A stretch of DNA of 64,000 nt. Origin: Diphasiastrum complanatum (Eukaryota; Streptophyta; Lycopodiopsida; Lycopodiales; Lycopodiaceae). The notes below the pieces were generated by a model. It had not been told where the DNA came from and searched no databases. It saw only the letters and a program-made list of their open reading frames with translations. The stretch lies in assembly GCA_029204225.1 (NCBI GenBank), contig CM055097.1:14792282-14856281 (forward strand), given 5' to 3'. This document shows positions 33,433 to 44,368 of this stretch, piece by piece. Position 1 is the stretch's first letter. The number at the start of each line of letters is the position of its first letter. Position numbers and translations under genes: made by a program.

Positions 33433-35398
33433 TCAGTGATTGAACATACCATACCTTTAGTACTTGATGCAGTACCAAAGGTTACAAAGTTCTATCGCTG
33501 TAATCCTAATGTGGCAGATCTGATAAAGAAAGAACTTCAGAGATTGCTTGACGCCGATTTCATTTATGAGATCGAGCATACCGAATGGATTTCACTGATT
33601 GTCATTGTTCCTAAGAAATATGGGAAATTGCGAATCTGTGTGAATCTCAAAGCATTGAATAAAGTGACACGAAAGGATCACTTTCCGTTTTCTTTTACTG
33701 AAAGCATTTTGGATCGCCTTGCTGGAGTGGAAGCTTATAGTTTCTTGGATAGATTTAGTGGTTACAACCAGGTTAAGATTGCACCTGCCGATCGCCACAA
33801 AACTGCTTTTGCAACAGAATGGGGCACCTATGCTTACAAAGTAATGTCGTTTGGACTCTGTAATGCACCACGTTCATTCCAAAGAGTAATGCAATTTGTA
33901 GATTATCTACATAAATTTCTTGAAATTTACGTGGATGACTTGGGAGTTTATAATACAGATACAGACCACCTGGATCAATTGGAGAAAGTCTTTGAAAGAT
34001 GCCGCAAATATCAAATTTCTCTAAATCCAAAAAAATGCCAGATATATGTTTCGCACGGAGTTGTGCTTGGACATGTGATATCAAGACATGGTATTGCCAC
34101 CGATTATTCTAAGATCAAAGTTATTGTGGAATTGCCACCACCAGCAACAATTCGAGGAGTTTATGTGTTTATGGGTCATGCGAACTACTATCGAATTTTT
34201 ATTATCTTCTTTGTGGATTTAGCACGACCTATATACAAACTAACTATTGCTCCTATTTGGACAGTAGAGGCGTTAGAAGCCTTTGAAAAGTTAAAAAAGG
34301 CATTATCTTCAGCACCAATACTGCGTTCTCCAGATTGGACATTAGAGTTTCATGTTCATACGGATGCCTCAAAATACGCCATTGGATCAGTTTTGATTTA
34401 GCTAGGTGACTATAAGAAGGATTATCCTATACGATTTGCAAGCAAACAGCTTATAGATTCAGAGAAGAATTATTCAACAACAGAACGTGAAGCGCTAGCC
34501 ATGATTTTTTCTGTTCGAAAATTTCGTCACTACCTCATGGAAACGCACTTTGCATTTTATACGGATCCACAATCGTTACTTTACTTGGTAAATAACACGT
34601 GTAATACTGGACGTATTGCAAGATGGTTATTATTATTGACTGAATTTGACTTTCAAATTGTGGTCAGAAAGGGGAAGCAACATTATCTAGCCGATCATGT
34701 TTCGCGAATTGAATCCACACCAGTTAATACTGAAGTGGATGATGAACTACCAGATGCTGCGTTGTTCTATGTTGAAGCAGTACCTGAGTGGGTGGCAGAT
34801 ATTGTTGAGTACTTGATGCTAGGACAACCAAATGACTCTTTGACAAAAGTACAAAAACGACAATTGATTCATAAGGCTCAACCTTATCAATTAATTGCAG
34901 AACAATTGTATCATCGTGGAGCAGATAATATTTTACAAAGATGTGTTTTATCGCATGAAGTACCAAATTTAATCATGTTTTCACATGATGGCATGGGTGG
35001 AGGACACTTCTCTACAGATATTACTGTTCGCAAACTTTTGCAATCCGGTTGTTGGTGGCCTACGCTTCATCAAGGACACATAAAATTTTATTCAGACATG
35101 TGATGTCTGCCAGCGAGCACGACGGCCTACTTGACAGAATTATGAACCCTTACATCCAGTTTTATCGCAAGCACCGTTTGAAAAATGAGGACTGGATTAT
35201 GTTGGTCCTATTCATCCTGCTGCGCAAGGATCTCAGGCCCGATACATTATCATCGCAACTGATTATATGACCAAGTGGGTTGAAGCCAAAGATGTCAAAG
35301 TGGCTGATGCGAAATCTACGGCCAAGTTTCTATATGAAAATATTATAGTCAGATTTGGATGTCCGATCGAAATTGTCAGTGATCGGGGTACACACGGT
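33433..35398 (+). pseudogene. Gypsy element D: reverse transcriptase, RNase H, partial integrase
   Basis: RT: IEHTEWISLIVIVPKKYGKL, HFPFSFTESILDRLAG, YSFLDRFSGYNQ, FATEWGTYAYKVMSFGLCNA, catalytic YVDDLG, then FMGHANYYR. RNase H: HVHTDASKYAIGSVL, an in-frame TAG at 34399-34401, TTEREALAMIFSVRKFRHYL, FYTDPQSLLYL and ADHVSRIE. Integrase: HDGMGGGHFSTDITVRKLLQ with a frameshift at about 35100 before CDVCQRAR, then TDYMTKWVEAKDV (first Asp) and IVSDRGTH (second Asp). Sequence breaks right after, so the catalytic Glu and the C-terminal domain and LTR are missing. Confidence 0.88.
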
Positions 35399-35790
35399 TC
35401 TTTGTTGGACTTGAAACATCTACAAATAAGGCTTTCTGGTGAGCTCAAGCGAGCTATTAAGACCAATACAAAGCAGCAGTTCGCTGCTGGCTCTTTATTG
35501 TTTCTCTTAGCCGCTTCTCATCTAGATTACAAAATCCATGGCTTCCACCTAGATTCCGTGCTTTCGGTTTACGAAGAAGCACCGACAGAATCATCCCATC
35601 AGGCCTCAAGTTCTCATAGTCGTCGTCGTCCACGCAGCGAGATTGTAATTCCTGACTCGCCTTCCGCGTCACGACGTCGCACTAGGCATACCTCGTCAGC
35701 TGTGCTTCCACCCCCCTTTGCGCCAAGAAGCTGTACAAATGGATACAGGGATTGATTCGAGCATGGACCAGGGGGGAGCTCCAGATCTAG
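35399..35790 (+). other. Unrecognised coding-like segment joined to the integrase
   Basis: The plus-strand frame continues for about 110 residues past the integrase break: SGELKRAIKTNTKQQFAAGS, LDYKIHGFHLDSVLSVYEEA, then a Ser/Arg-rich and Pro-rich stretch. I do not recognise it. An overlapping frame (35718-35940) continues with GGAPDLADQLPTIPAVQAGP. It could be the remnant of another element into which D recombined. Confidence 0.35.
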
Positions 35791-35794
35791 CAGA

Positions 35795-37305
35795 TCAACT
35801 GCCAACCATACCGGCAGTACAAGCAGGTCCATCCTCATCAAGGACAAGCCATTTATTCAGAAGGCCCATCAGCGTCGAGGACCAGATCCAAACCTTCTTA
35901 ACGCAACATCTGCATGAGTCCTCGTGTGGTGGATGGGTTCTGAAATTTAAGACTTCCGAGATCGAGGCTGGCAAAGAATTGGACAAAATGCCTGCATTGG
36001 GAGAGCATGCCGGTCTTTTGGGACGACCCAATGATTCCCACTGTAGTCTTGCTTGCAACAATTGCTCCATATATAAGCTCTTTAACTTCCACTTTTCTGA
36101 TATTTCATTAAGCGACTTTGATATAGCAACACACTCAATAGGTGAAATCAAATGGCTCATGATACGTGACTTTCGACTTTGGTAATATTCTTTTAAAATA
36201 TATCCGTTTTCAATTTTTTCACCCTGTTTCCGTAAGAACGCTAAAATATTTTTAGTTGCCTCGATTCTGTGTTGGCCATCGACTATATAAAAGCGAATAT
36301 CTGGTTTATGTACATCCTCAACTCTTTGGACTTCCACCAATTGAATCGAACTGTCTTCTTTTTTTATGAAATGGAATTAGATCAGCTGGTGCAGATATGA
36401 TTCCAAGTGTTTGCAAAAATGAAGCAACCATATTACTACAGTACTTCAAATTGAAAGGTTTGTAATTGTATTGAGGAGGAGGCAAAACACCCCTTTCGAC
36501 AGATATGTTTTTCGTCATTTTTATCCCAAGAGGATAACAACGCTCATATTTCATCAGTTTGGCTATGGACTTCTTTAGAAAATCTAGTTCAGTTAAATTC
36601 AACTGAGCCAAACATCTTGGTGCAGACACATCTACGATATTTTCAAGCACCTCTTCTTTGAAAAAAAAAATACTGGTTGGTATAACATCGATCATATCTT
36701 CATCAATCGTAGTAGCACTCCTTTTTCCTCTCAAAATAGTAGCTTTTTTATTGTTTTCCAAAAGTTCATGTTTGGTTGTCTTATTTCTTTCAGCTGAAAC
36801 ACCAAACCTTTCTTATTCATTGCAGCACGAACATTTTTAAATCCATCTATAATATCGCTATGAGATAATGTCGAAATGCCACAATCTAAACTTCATCTCA
36901 AAGTTGCACATGATGGTTTAGATTGATCTTCTATGAGATTTATCAAGTTTACATTGTATGAACATACTGGCGCATAAACATCCATGATGATGTTTTTTGA
37001 TGATACCACAAGAAGTTTTAATAGTGCACTTCCTTTCTCATCAATTGTCTCACTCAGGTCCAAAATCATACCCATTGTTCTTGTCTTCTCTTTAGCAATA
37101 TCACAAACTAACAAACGAAGCTCATACTCCATTTTATCGGACAATAATTCCATTTCCATACACCACTGAAATTTCTTAAGACAACAAACTTTTTATCAGC
37201 TATTACAGTGGTTGGATGCAAGCATTGTTTAGATCCAATTTCTAACATGATATTCCCAATACCTTCAATAGTATTTGCTCCTGGACATTTTGAAAAAATA
37301 AACAT
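35795..37305 (-). pseudogene. Broken gene with a DGQHR (ParB/Srx-like) motif
   Basis: Read on the minus strand in three frames: 37305-37108 (CPGANTIEGIGNIMLEIGSK), 37159-36893 (MEYELRLLVCDIAKEKTR, VVSSKNIIMDVYAPVCSY), 36761-36318 (LNLTELDFLKKSIAKLMKYE, YNYKPFNLKYCSNMVASFLQ) and 36340 onward (PDIRFYIVDGQHRIEATKNI at about residues 13-32, then ILKEYYQSRKSRIMSHLISP and ISPIECVAISKSLN). DGQHR with following helix is characteristic of ParB/sulfiredoxin-like and DndB-type proteins. Frameshifts and stops between blocks (e.g. near 36890) show decay unless introns are involved. Coding similarity fades below about 36050. No function is proposed. Confidence 0.55.
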
Positions 37306-37679
37306 ATATTATAAATATTACTCAATTTCATACTTCAATGAATGTATAAATAATCCAAATTATCTACAAAACGAGTTTCAATATTACAATCAGCTCACAA
37401 GAACTTAAAAAAACAATAGTACTGATAACTTGTAAATAATAAAAACTATTCACAATTAAATAATTCAATCAACAAAAACTAATTTCTCACCAAATCGCAT
37501 GTTACTCATCAAGAGGGAAAAAATATTATCTAGCAATTGTCAAAATTGAGTATATACTATTTACAAAAATAGGACAATAGGACATGTGTCAACATTGAAT
37601 CACTTATCAACTAACCTAAACTTGAAAAAGTAATCTAACATTAAACTTTACTGCATACGAATAAAATTGAACCAATCTA
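37306..37679. other. AT-rich stretch, no gene recognised
   Basis: About 370 bp, very AT-rich, no coding signal. It may be the upstream part of the DGQHR gene. Confidence 0.4.
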
Positions 37680-39500
37680 TTTCCAATATAATCTTTGTAG
37701 TCAAATTAGGTCAAAGTGTAGATATCTCAACTCGAACTTGGATTGAGTTGCGGCTCTTCAAATAAGCTCTAATTATGTGAGTGCAGCTTGAAATGGAAGA
37801 GCCTCAAGTCAAACCAGATTCAAGTTGAGAATACTTCACTTGATCTTAATTTAAGGCAAATATCATATCTTTATAAATTTAACATGTTTACATGTGTACT
37901 ATGCAATAAAGGATACTCAATTGTACTCGAACTTGTTCTCGAGCTCACCTCAACTCGAACCTAGTTCAAGTTCTTGTCTCCAATAAACTCACCATGACAA
38001 GACTTGAGTGACTCAACAGAACTACATCTCGAACCAGGACTCATACTCAAACTTGATCTCCACTTGAACAAGATTAGAGTCCTCAACTTGAGATTGCTAT
38101 GAGTTCTTGTCTTTCTTCACACACAACTCGAGTCTGGATCGAGTTGGCAAGACTTTCAAACTCAACTCACCTCACCTCACCTCACCTCAACTCCACCTTA
38201 ATTCGAGTTCAATAAAGTAAAACCTACAGACTAAACTGAGAGAGAATCTATCATCAACTCAACTCAAATCTTGTTCATCAACCAACCTAGACTTTCATCC
38301 CATTTAATCTATAGTTCAGATATTGTGAGGTGAGATTGAACTTGAACTAGATTCGAGCTGAGAAATCTCAACTTTAATCCAACTAGAATTGGACTTCAAA
38401 CTGAATCTAAACTTCACCCTGAAGAAGAAACTTCACATGAAATTTTATTAGAATATGAATCAACCTGAACCAATCTATTTATGATATAATCTTTGTAGTC
38501 AAATTAGGTAAGTGTAGATTGCTATGATTTCTTGTCTTTCTTCACAAACAACTCGAGTCTGCAAGACTTCACCTTGAAGAAGAAACTTCACTTGAAATTA
38601 TACTGAATATGAATCAACCTGAACCAATCTATTTTCGACATAATCTTTGTAGTCAAATTAGGTGAGTGTAGATATCTCAATTCAAAAGTGGTTTCTAAAC
38701 AAACAAGCTCAAAATATGTAGGTGCAGTTTGAAATTGAAAAGCCTCAACTCGAACCTGGTTCGAGTTCCTATCTTCAATAAATTCAATTCGATAAGACTT
38801 GACTCGACTCAACAAGACTCGAGTTTGAACTCGCACTCGAACTCAACCTAGATTCGAGTACTCAAATTATGTCTATCCAATAAAGCATATGCCAAAATAA
38901 AATGTAGGTATTATTCAACTTAATCAATCACAATTCGGCAATTGTTTTGAAACTTGACAACTCGAACCTAGAAGGTTGTTTTTCTACCCAACTGAGAAGG
39001 TTTTGACACGACAAAATTTGACACTAGTCATAAAATTATGTGCCACCTATTTTTAGGTTTTATGGGTGACTTTCTTTTTCCTACAATGTACTAAAACATT
39101 ATGTGAGTACAGTTTGAAATTGAAGAGCTTGAACTCGAACCAGATTCGAGTTGAGAATACTTCAATTTGACCTTAATTTATTGCAAATATCATATCTTTA
39201 TAAATTTAACTCGTTTACATGTGTACTATGGAATAAAGCATACTCAATTGTACTCAAACTCGTTCTCGAGCTCACCTCAACTCGAACCTAGTTCGAGTTC
39301 TTGTCTCCAATAAACTCAACATGACAAGAGTTGAGTGGCTCAACAAAACTACATCTCAAACTAGGACTCGAACTCAAACTTGATCCCCACTTGAACAAAA
39401 TTCAAGTCCTCAACTTCAAATTGCTATGAGTTCATGTCTTTCTTCAAATATTGTGGGGTGAGCTTGAACTCGAACCATGTTTGAGTTGAGAAATCTCAAC
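37680..39500 (-). repeat. Repeat X, main block, with internal direct repeats
   Basis: Two direct copies about 1.33 kb apart (about 37775-38115 and 39105-39440) share CATATCTTTATAAATTTAAC, CTCGTTCTCGAGCTCACCTC and AATAAACTCA.CATGACAAG. Between them ACCAATCTATTT..GATATA and CTTTGTAGTCAAATTAGGT recur three times. Palindromic CTCGAACCTGGTTCGAG-type motifs are spread throughout. Parts occur inverted at 28.35-30.5 kb, on the other side of gypsy element D and the DGQHR pseudogene. No ORF is recognised. Confidence 0.75.
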
Positions 39501-40125
39501 TTCAATCTAATTATATGATATCTTGATTGTAGTGGGTTTCTTTCCTTGCCTAACCTGAATCCAAGATCTAGTCAATCTAGCATCAAAGAGACGGAGTTAG
39601 TTGTCACGTGGAGGTTCGTTCCCATGAGAGCGATAGTATAGTTCAGATTTCAACATGAATGGAGGATCTAACACTAACATCCATTAACACTACATCCATT
39701 AATCCTACTTCCATTAATCCTACTTCCATTAACCCTAAATCCACAACAATGATAGAAACTTACTCTTCTCTCTCTCCCTTTCTCTCTCAAAAAAAGCATA
39801 AGAAATAGCAATCCCAATAATGATCAAATCCAACAATTAGCAAAATCCAAAGAAAGCATGAGAAATGCAGGAAAAGAGAGGAAGAGCAAGGACATTCATC
39901 AATCCATTTCTAAAGAGAACCAATCTGCTTTATTGAAATGAGGAAATGAACATGAGGAGCAACTCGAGTTGGTCCCTTTTTATAGTAGAGAGGAGGACCC
40001 TGGCCTTTGAATCCTATTGGTCCAGTCTTGCCTCTCTTTTTATTCAAATTTAAAAAAGTGTGGGAACCATCAAAATTGGAGGGAAACCCAACTTTATTCA
40101 TAACTTGACATTTAGGCCCTGTGAC
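39501..40125 (-). repeat. Possible solo LTR with promoter and poly(A) signal
   Basis: On the minus strand, TGTCACAGGGCC starts near 40124, followed by CCAAT (40020-40016), TATAAAA (39983-39977) and AATAAA (39934-39929). This compact order fits a retroelement LTR. The end and any target duplication were not found, so it could also be an ordinary promoter or another element. Confidence 0.4.
39977..40020 (-). promoter_or_regulatory. CCAAT and TATA boxes
   Basis: The minus strand reads CCAAT at 40020-40016 and CTATAAAAAGG with TATAAAA at 39983-39977. Spacing of about 33 bp is somewhat short but the boxes are both clear. A poly(A)-type AATAAA only 43 bp further on argues for an LTR rather than a gene promoter. 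Confidence 0.5.
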
Positions 40126-40377
40126 ATTAAAAGTCCTGCAAAAAGGCCTAAAGTCCTTTTACTAACTTTTAACTAATCAATCAAATAACTATGTGGTCAT
40201 CGAGTTGGACTTACACACATAGGGTGCCAAATCCCTCTCACTTATTAACTAGGGTTAGGGTTGCCTTGAGATCTGCAAACCCTCCAATAGTATCCCCCAC
40301 CAAAACTGGTGGCGGTCCCACGACACCTACAATATGCAGTTATTGGGGACTTTTATTGGCTTCGCGCCGAATCTTAA

Positions 40378-40788
40378 TTAAATGATATTGCACCTTCTCC
40401 ATAAAGTCCGGTGGGCTCCGGCAATCGACTTGGAAGTTGTCCATGAGGTGAAGCGAGATTCCCAAGAGCCTCCCATCATAGCCGCATGAAAATACAATCG
40501 AGTAATCAGCAGCTGATTTTTGATTTGCTTTGAGGCCATCGACTTATTTGGATCGAATGCCAGGATAGGAAGGCAATCATCCCATTTGGTTGCCATTGAC
40601 GCCAACAAAGTTAGATCTTTAGCAAACATTGCCGATTGTCGCACCGTTGGATCCGGAGGGTGGACATAGTCTCTCTGATATGCTTGTAAGGCACAGTGGC
40701 AGTCCACTGAAATGTTCCAGCTGTAAGGCCGATGGATGATTGGCCAATTGGGCGTATGGATGGTGATTTTGTCCATAGCCAATCCCAA
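40378..40788 (-). CDS. Hypothetical ORF, 136 aa, unrecognised
   Basis: An open frame starting near 40788 (MDKITIHTPNWPIIHRPYSW four residues in) and ending RTLWRRCNII. It is moderately Trp/Cys/Arg-rich without a signal peptide or membrane segment. I recognise no family. It may be an exon fragment of a host or transposon gene; nothing around it gives a role. Confidence 0.3.
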   Translation of the reverse strand: MGLAMDKITIHTPNWPIIHRPYSWNISVDCHCALQAYQRDYVHPPDPTVRQSAMFAKDLTLLASMATKWDDCLPILAFDPNKSMASKQIKNQLLITRLYFHAAMMGGSWESRFTSWTTSKSIAGAHRTLWRRCNII

Positions 40789-40907
40789 ATCTTTTCATTT
40801 ATGTCTTCGCGACATTGGCACGTAATAAGGATCTACCCGCAACTTTCAAATGATTGTTATAAAATAACTAATGCATCTTTATTTATGTTGTATAGAATTT
40901 CATAAGC

Positions 40908-41700
40908 ATGTTGAGTAATGTTTTGAGGAAAAATGATCCAAAAGAAGTATACAATTGGATCTATTTGAAGGATGAAAATTGGAAGAAATGGAAAAAAATT
41001 TGTCAGCTACGAAGACTAGGAAGGTTACAGAACAAGTCCGGTGAAATAAGCGATAATCCAATGGAGATGTCAATTATATCAGGTGAGTGTTTTACAATAT
41101 GTAAAATGTTATTCTGCAATAATTACTTAATTTTAAAATATTTTTTGTTTGTTTGTGAAAGGTCATTTATTGCGACCTGTTCAAGGATTGAAGGAGAAAG
41201 ACATGTCAATTCTCTTTCATGGGCTGATCGATGGATCCATTCACTTTTTTTCCTTTGGAGGATGTTGATCATTTGAAAAAAAATTGTCATTGAAAAATTT
41301 TTGCGTGAGAGTCAAAGATGAAAGAATTCTTAAAAATGCTATCAAACAATATTTTGTTGAAGCCTTGAAAAAAACTCTACAAAAATGACATTATTTAGAG
41401 GAAAAATATAGTTTCACCTATGAGTTTCTAAAAGATCTATTTTCAAAATGTCATAGTTGACTAGAGGTGGCTAAACTTAGAAATAAAAAAACAAAACCTT
41501 TGCTGGATATTGCTACAAAGGCTATCAAAGATAGATATGATTTTGTCCATGGTGTCATAGTCATTTAAACAAATGACCCTTGGATTGTTTATAGGATTGA
41601 CGAGCTTATCGATATAGATCCATTCTCCATGCATATCACATTAGGCATTTTTGATTCCACTTCTTTCTTTGGTTGCATTGAGCTTTCTTTCCGTAAGTTT
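40908..41700 (+). pseudogene. Unrecognised intron-containing gene fragment
   Basis: A frame from 40908 (MLSNVLRKNDPKEVYNWIYL) reaches a donor at about 41081 (TATCAG/GTGAGT). A plausible acceptor at 41160 (TGTGAAAG) resumes the frame with GHLLRPVQGLKEKDMSILFH and GLIDGSIHFFSFGG. After a stop/frameshift near 41260, coding-like sequence continues (RILKNAIKQYFVEALKKTLQ, EEKYSFTYEFLKDLFSKCHS, DPWIVYRIDELIDIDPFSMH) with several stops to about 41700. I do not recognise the family. The GT-AG intron and continuity of an amphipathic protein argue for a real but dead gene. Confidence 0.45.
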
Positions 41701-41804
41701 TTTAATTTGGTTGATGTTAAAACAACATCAACACTAATTATTGCATAATTGCTTTTCTTTCGTTAAGTGAAAACCTAAGATGTTGCTTTTGAGAGGTAGA
41801 AAGA

Positions 41805-42215
41805 CTAGCAGGCCATGTACAAATGGCAATTGGGTTCTATAAGTTCAATGGAGGAGTGGATGCGCAGTTGCAACTCACCATCAGCCGTGCGCAAGTCTTC
41901 AAAGCTGGTTGCACCTCTGACATGAGCCAAAAGAACTTGCATACAGAACCTCTCCCCTTTGGAGGGGTGTATAAAATACATGCGGCCAATGGTAGGGGTC
42001 GTTTGCATGTTGATTCGATGGGTCCACCTATAAGTTCTCTTGTTGTACCAATACCACCTCAGCAAGTCTTGGTACAACAACTCTCGAGCCTCCGAATCAC
42101 CAATTCTATTCAGCTCAAAGAATGTTGTCAAAGTGGTACCTGAATGCCCATCTACGACCTCCTCTAAATCCACTCCCTCACTGCCAACCGGGTCACCAAA
42201 CTTGCGGTCGAACAT
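41805..42215 (-). pseudogene. Helitron helicase fragment
   Basis: The minus strand reads TTLTTFFELNRIGDSEAREL, LLYQDLLRWYWYNKRTYRW, then TIGRMYFIHPSKGERFCMQ and LAHVRGATSFEDLRTADGEL. This run (TLT-FFELN, LLY-W, GRMYFV-P-GERFYLR-LL, VKGATSFEDLRTVDG) is the conserved segment before the PIF1-type helicase in plant Helitron proteins. Flanking helicase motifs and Rep domain are missing, and no Helitron termini (TC...CTRR hairpin) were found. Confidence 0.8.
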
Positions 42216-42230
42216 GTCGCCTTCTCAATG

Positions 42231-43657
42231 ACACGAACTACAGGTGCAAGTGGCAACGCCCTATGCATTGCTTGTCGCTTCCTATTCAACCTTCTCCTTC
42301 TTGCAGATTGGCTCTCACCCTCCGGAGTGATGTATGAAGGGTTGCTTCACACACACTCGGGAGTGTCCATGTCATGGAATCACTCCCTGAAACAAAAATT
42401 GGAACAAAAATGATTAGGTTTTATATCAAACATTGGGAAACAATCAAATACATGAAAACTTGCATTAAAAGAGTGAGAGACAGATCAATGGTTAGAGGGT
42501 GAAGGTTACGTATAAGCAAATTAGGGTTTAGGAATTATGGGGTGCGATTTTAGGCCCTTTCATACACATATTCTTTAAGCATTAGGCATTACCATTAGGC
42601 TTTACGCATTAAGCTTCGTGCATTACATTTCAGGAAGTAGGCTTTAGGATATAGGCATTACATTGTAGGCATTAGGTTTTAGTCATTATGCATTAGGTTC
42701 TAGGCATCAGGTTTTAGGCATTAGGATTAGATAAAGAATAGCCTAAACCATTCCAATGGATCTACTATTTTTATGATCAATACTAAATTTTAGGGTTAAA
42801 AAATCATTTCTAATATTTGAATATTTTTCAATGGCCTTATTTCATCTTTAGATATATTATAAAAAAAATGGTCTAGAACGTATATGCAGCAAAATGTTCC
42901 ACTACATCCATGGTATTAATTACGTAGTATCCCCTCACAAATAGTCTGCTTATTATGGTCTTTCCCATTTATAAAAAATTGATCTTTATTATGTTACACT
43001 ACTTGAGTCACTGGCCTATTTGTTTTATCAATCACGTATATTGTGAGTACACTTTATAATATCTTTTAGAACATTCTCATTATGAGAATGAAATCCATTT
43101 CAGTGAGTGGACGAGCAGAAACTAATTTCTCGCATAGTTATCATTTGAAACTAATGAAACTAATACATAAATTAGTTTGCACACTATGAATTTGAAAGGT
43201 TACAAAATATGAACCTAAATGATAGTTCAACCGAAGTTTTTAGAATACATAGCACTTTGACGTTTTAAAAGTAGTTGATCTGTGCCACAAAAGCTTCTAT
43301 CTCAATAGGTCCATTTTAGAAGTAAATTGATCAATTTGCAAATTTTAGTTCCTAAGTTGTGTTGATTCATTTGTCAATTTTCTAGGCATCTACGTACAAA
43401 ATGGCCATGCAGGCTCCGCTATTTGGCACTCATATGCTCCATAAATAAAACTGCATCAATTCAATTTATTTAATTTGATCAAGTCCACTACCGCTTCTTG
43501 GGTTAAGATGGAGTGTTTCATGGTTGGTTCTATAGTACTGAAAGATGCATTGATTCAATTTACATATTTTCATCAAGTCCACTACCTGCTTGTCGGACTA
43601 ATGTGGAAAATTTCTAGTGTCAGGCATGCTATCTACGTTTGAGAAAGCAAACCCACT
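42231..43657. other. No gene recognised; contains a CATTAGG-type array
   Basis: 42570-42735 is a degenerate array of GGCATTAGG/GGTTTTAGGCATTAGG-like units. The remainder to 43657 is AT-rich, with GAATGAAATCCATTTCA near 43087, and may include the promoter of the ZIP gene remnant. Confidence 0.5.
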
Positions 43658-44368
43658 ATGGTGAGCACTAAGCTGAATATCAGTTTATCCCTGGATCTTA
43701 CTTGTAGAGACAAATTGCTCTCTATGAATCTCAAAGGAGTATCAAGTCCTACAATCCTCGTAGTCTGCATGGTGGGGATGGCATTGCCTCAACTTACAAA
43801 GAGATCTTACTCCTTCAGACCTAAAGGTTTAGCTTTTTCCATAATCAAGGCATTTGTTGCGGGCATGGTGCTAGCTACAGGCTTTGTCCACGTTCTGCCA
43901 AATGGCAATTGTCTGCCTTCAGATGCCTTTAAGACTCTCCAGAGCAATTGTCTACCTTCGCATCCCTGGAGCTCTTTTCCCTTTGTAGGTTTCATTGCTT
44001 TGGTAGCTTCTCTCGTCACTCTCTTTCTCGAAGTTCTAAGAATTGCCTACTATGAGAGCCGCTAGTCACCTGAACACGCCATCGTTACTTCAAACTACAT
44101 TATCAGTGGCAAATTAGATGAAGTTTCATTGAAGCTGGATGCTACTACTAAACATCAAAGCTCAAATATTTGTGATGACAGTGCTGGTGGGCTTCATAAA
44201 CATGCATTGGATATAGAAGAGCAGTCTCATTCCGCCACTCTTAGATACACAATCATATCTCAGGTTAAATTACCAACAACATTCAGTCGCTCTTACTGTA
44301 CTTCAAGTTATTTTACGTAGTTCATTGATCGTTTTGTGTCTAAAACAGGATTTGAAGTTGGGATTAGC
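43658..44368 (+). pseudogene. ZIP-family metal transporter pseudogene (N-terminal part)
   Basis: From ATG 43658: a hydrophilic start, CRDKLLSMNLKGVS, TM1 (SPTILVVCMVGMALPQL), TM2 with AFSIIKAFVAGMVLATGFVH (the family's KAFAAGVILATGFVHxLP), a loop, HPWSSFPFVGF and TM3. A TAG at 44063-44065 stops the frame after YYESR. The same frame then continues through a His-containing loop to ISQ at 44262. A GT donor follows, and an acceptor (AAACAG, 44349) starts the next exon as DLKLGL, matching VLELGI of the family. At about 44368 copia sequence replaces the gene. ZIPs import Zn/Fe across plasma or organelle membranes; this copy lacks the pore helices TM4-5. Confidence 0.85.

Noticed and set aside
30497-35398. 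A complete, active gypsy element
   Set aside because: No LTR or primer site, a TAG in RNase H, a 56-bp frame-shifting duplication and a broken integrase.
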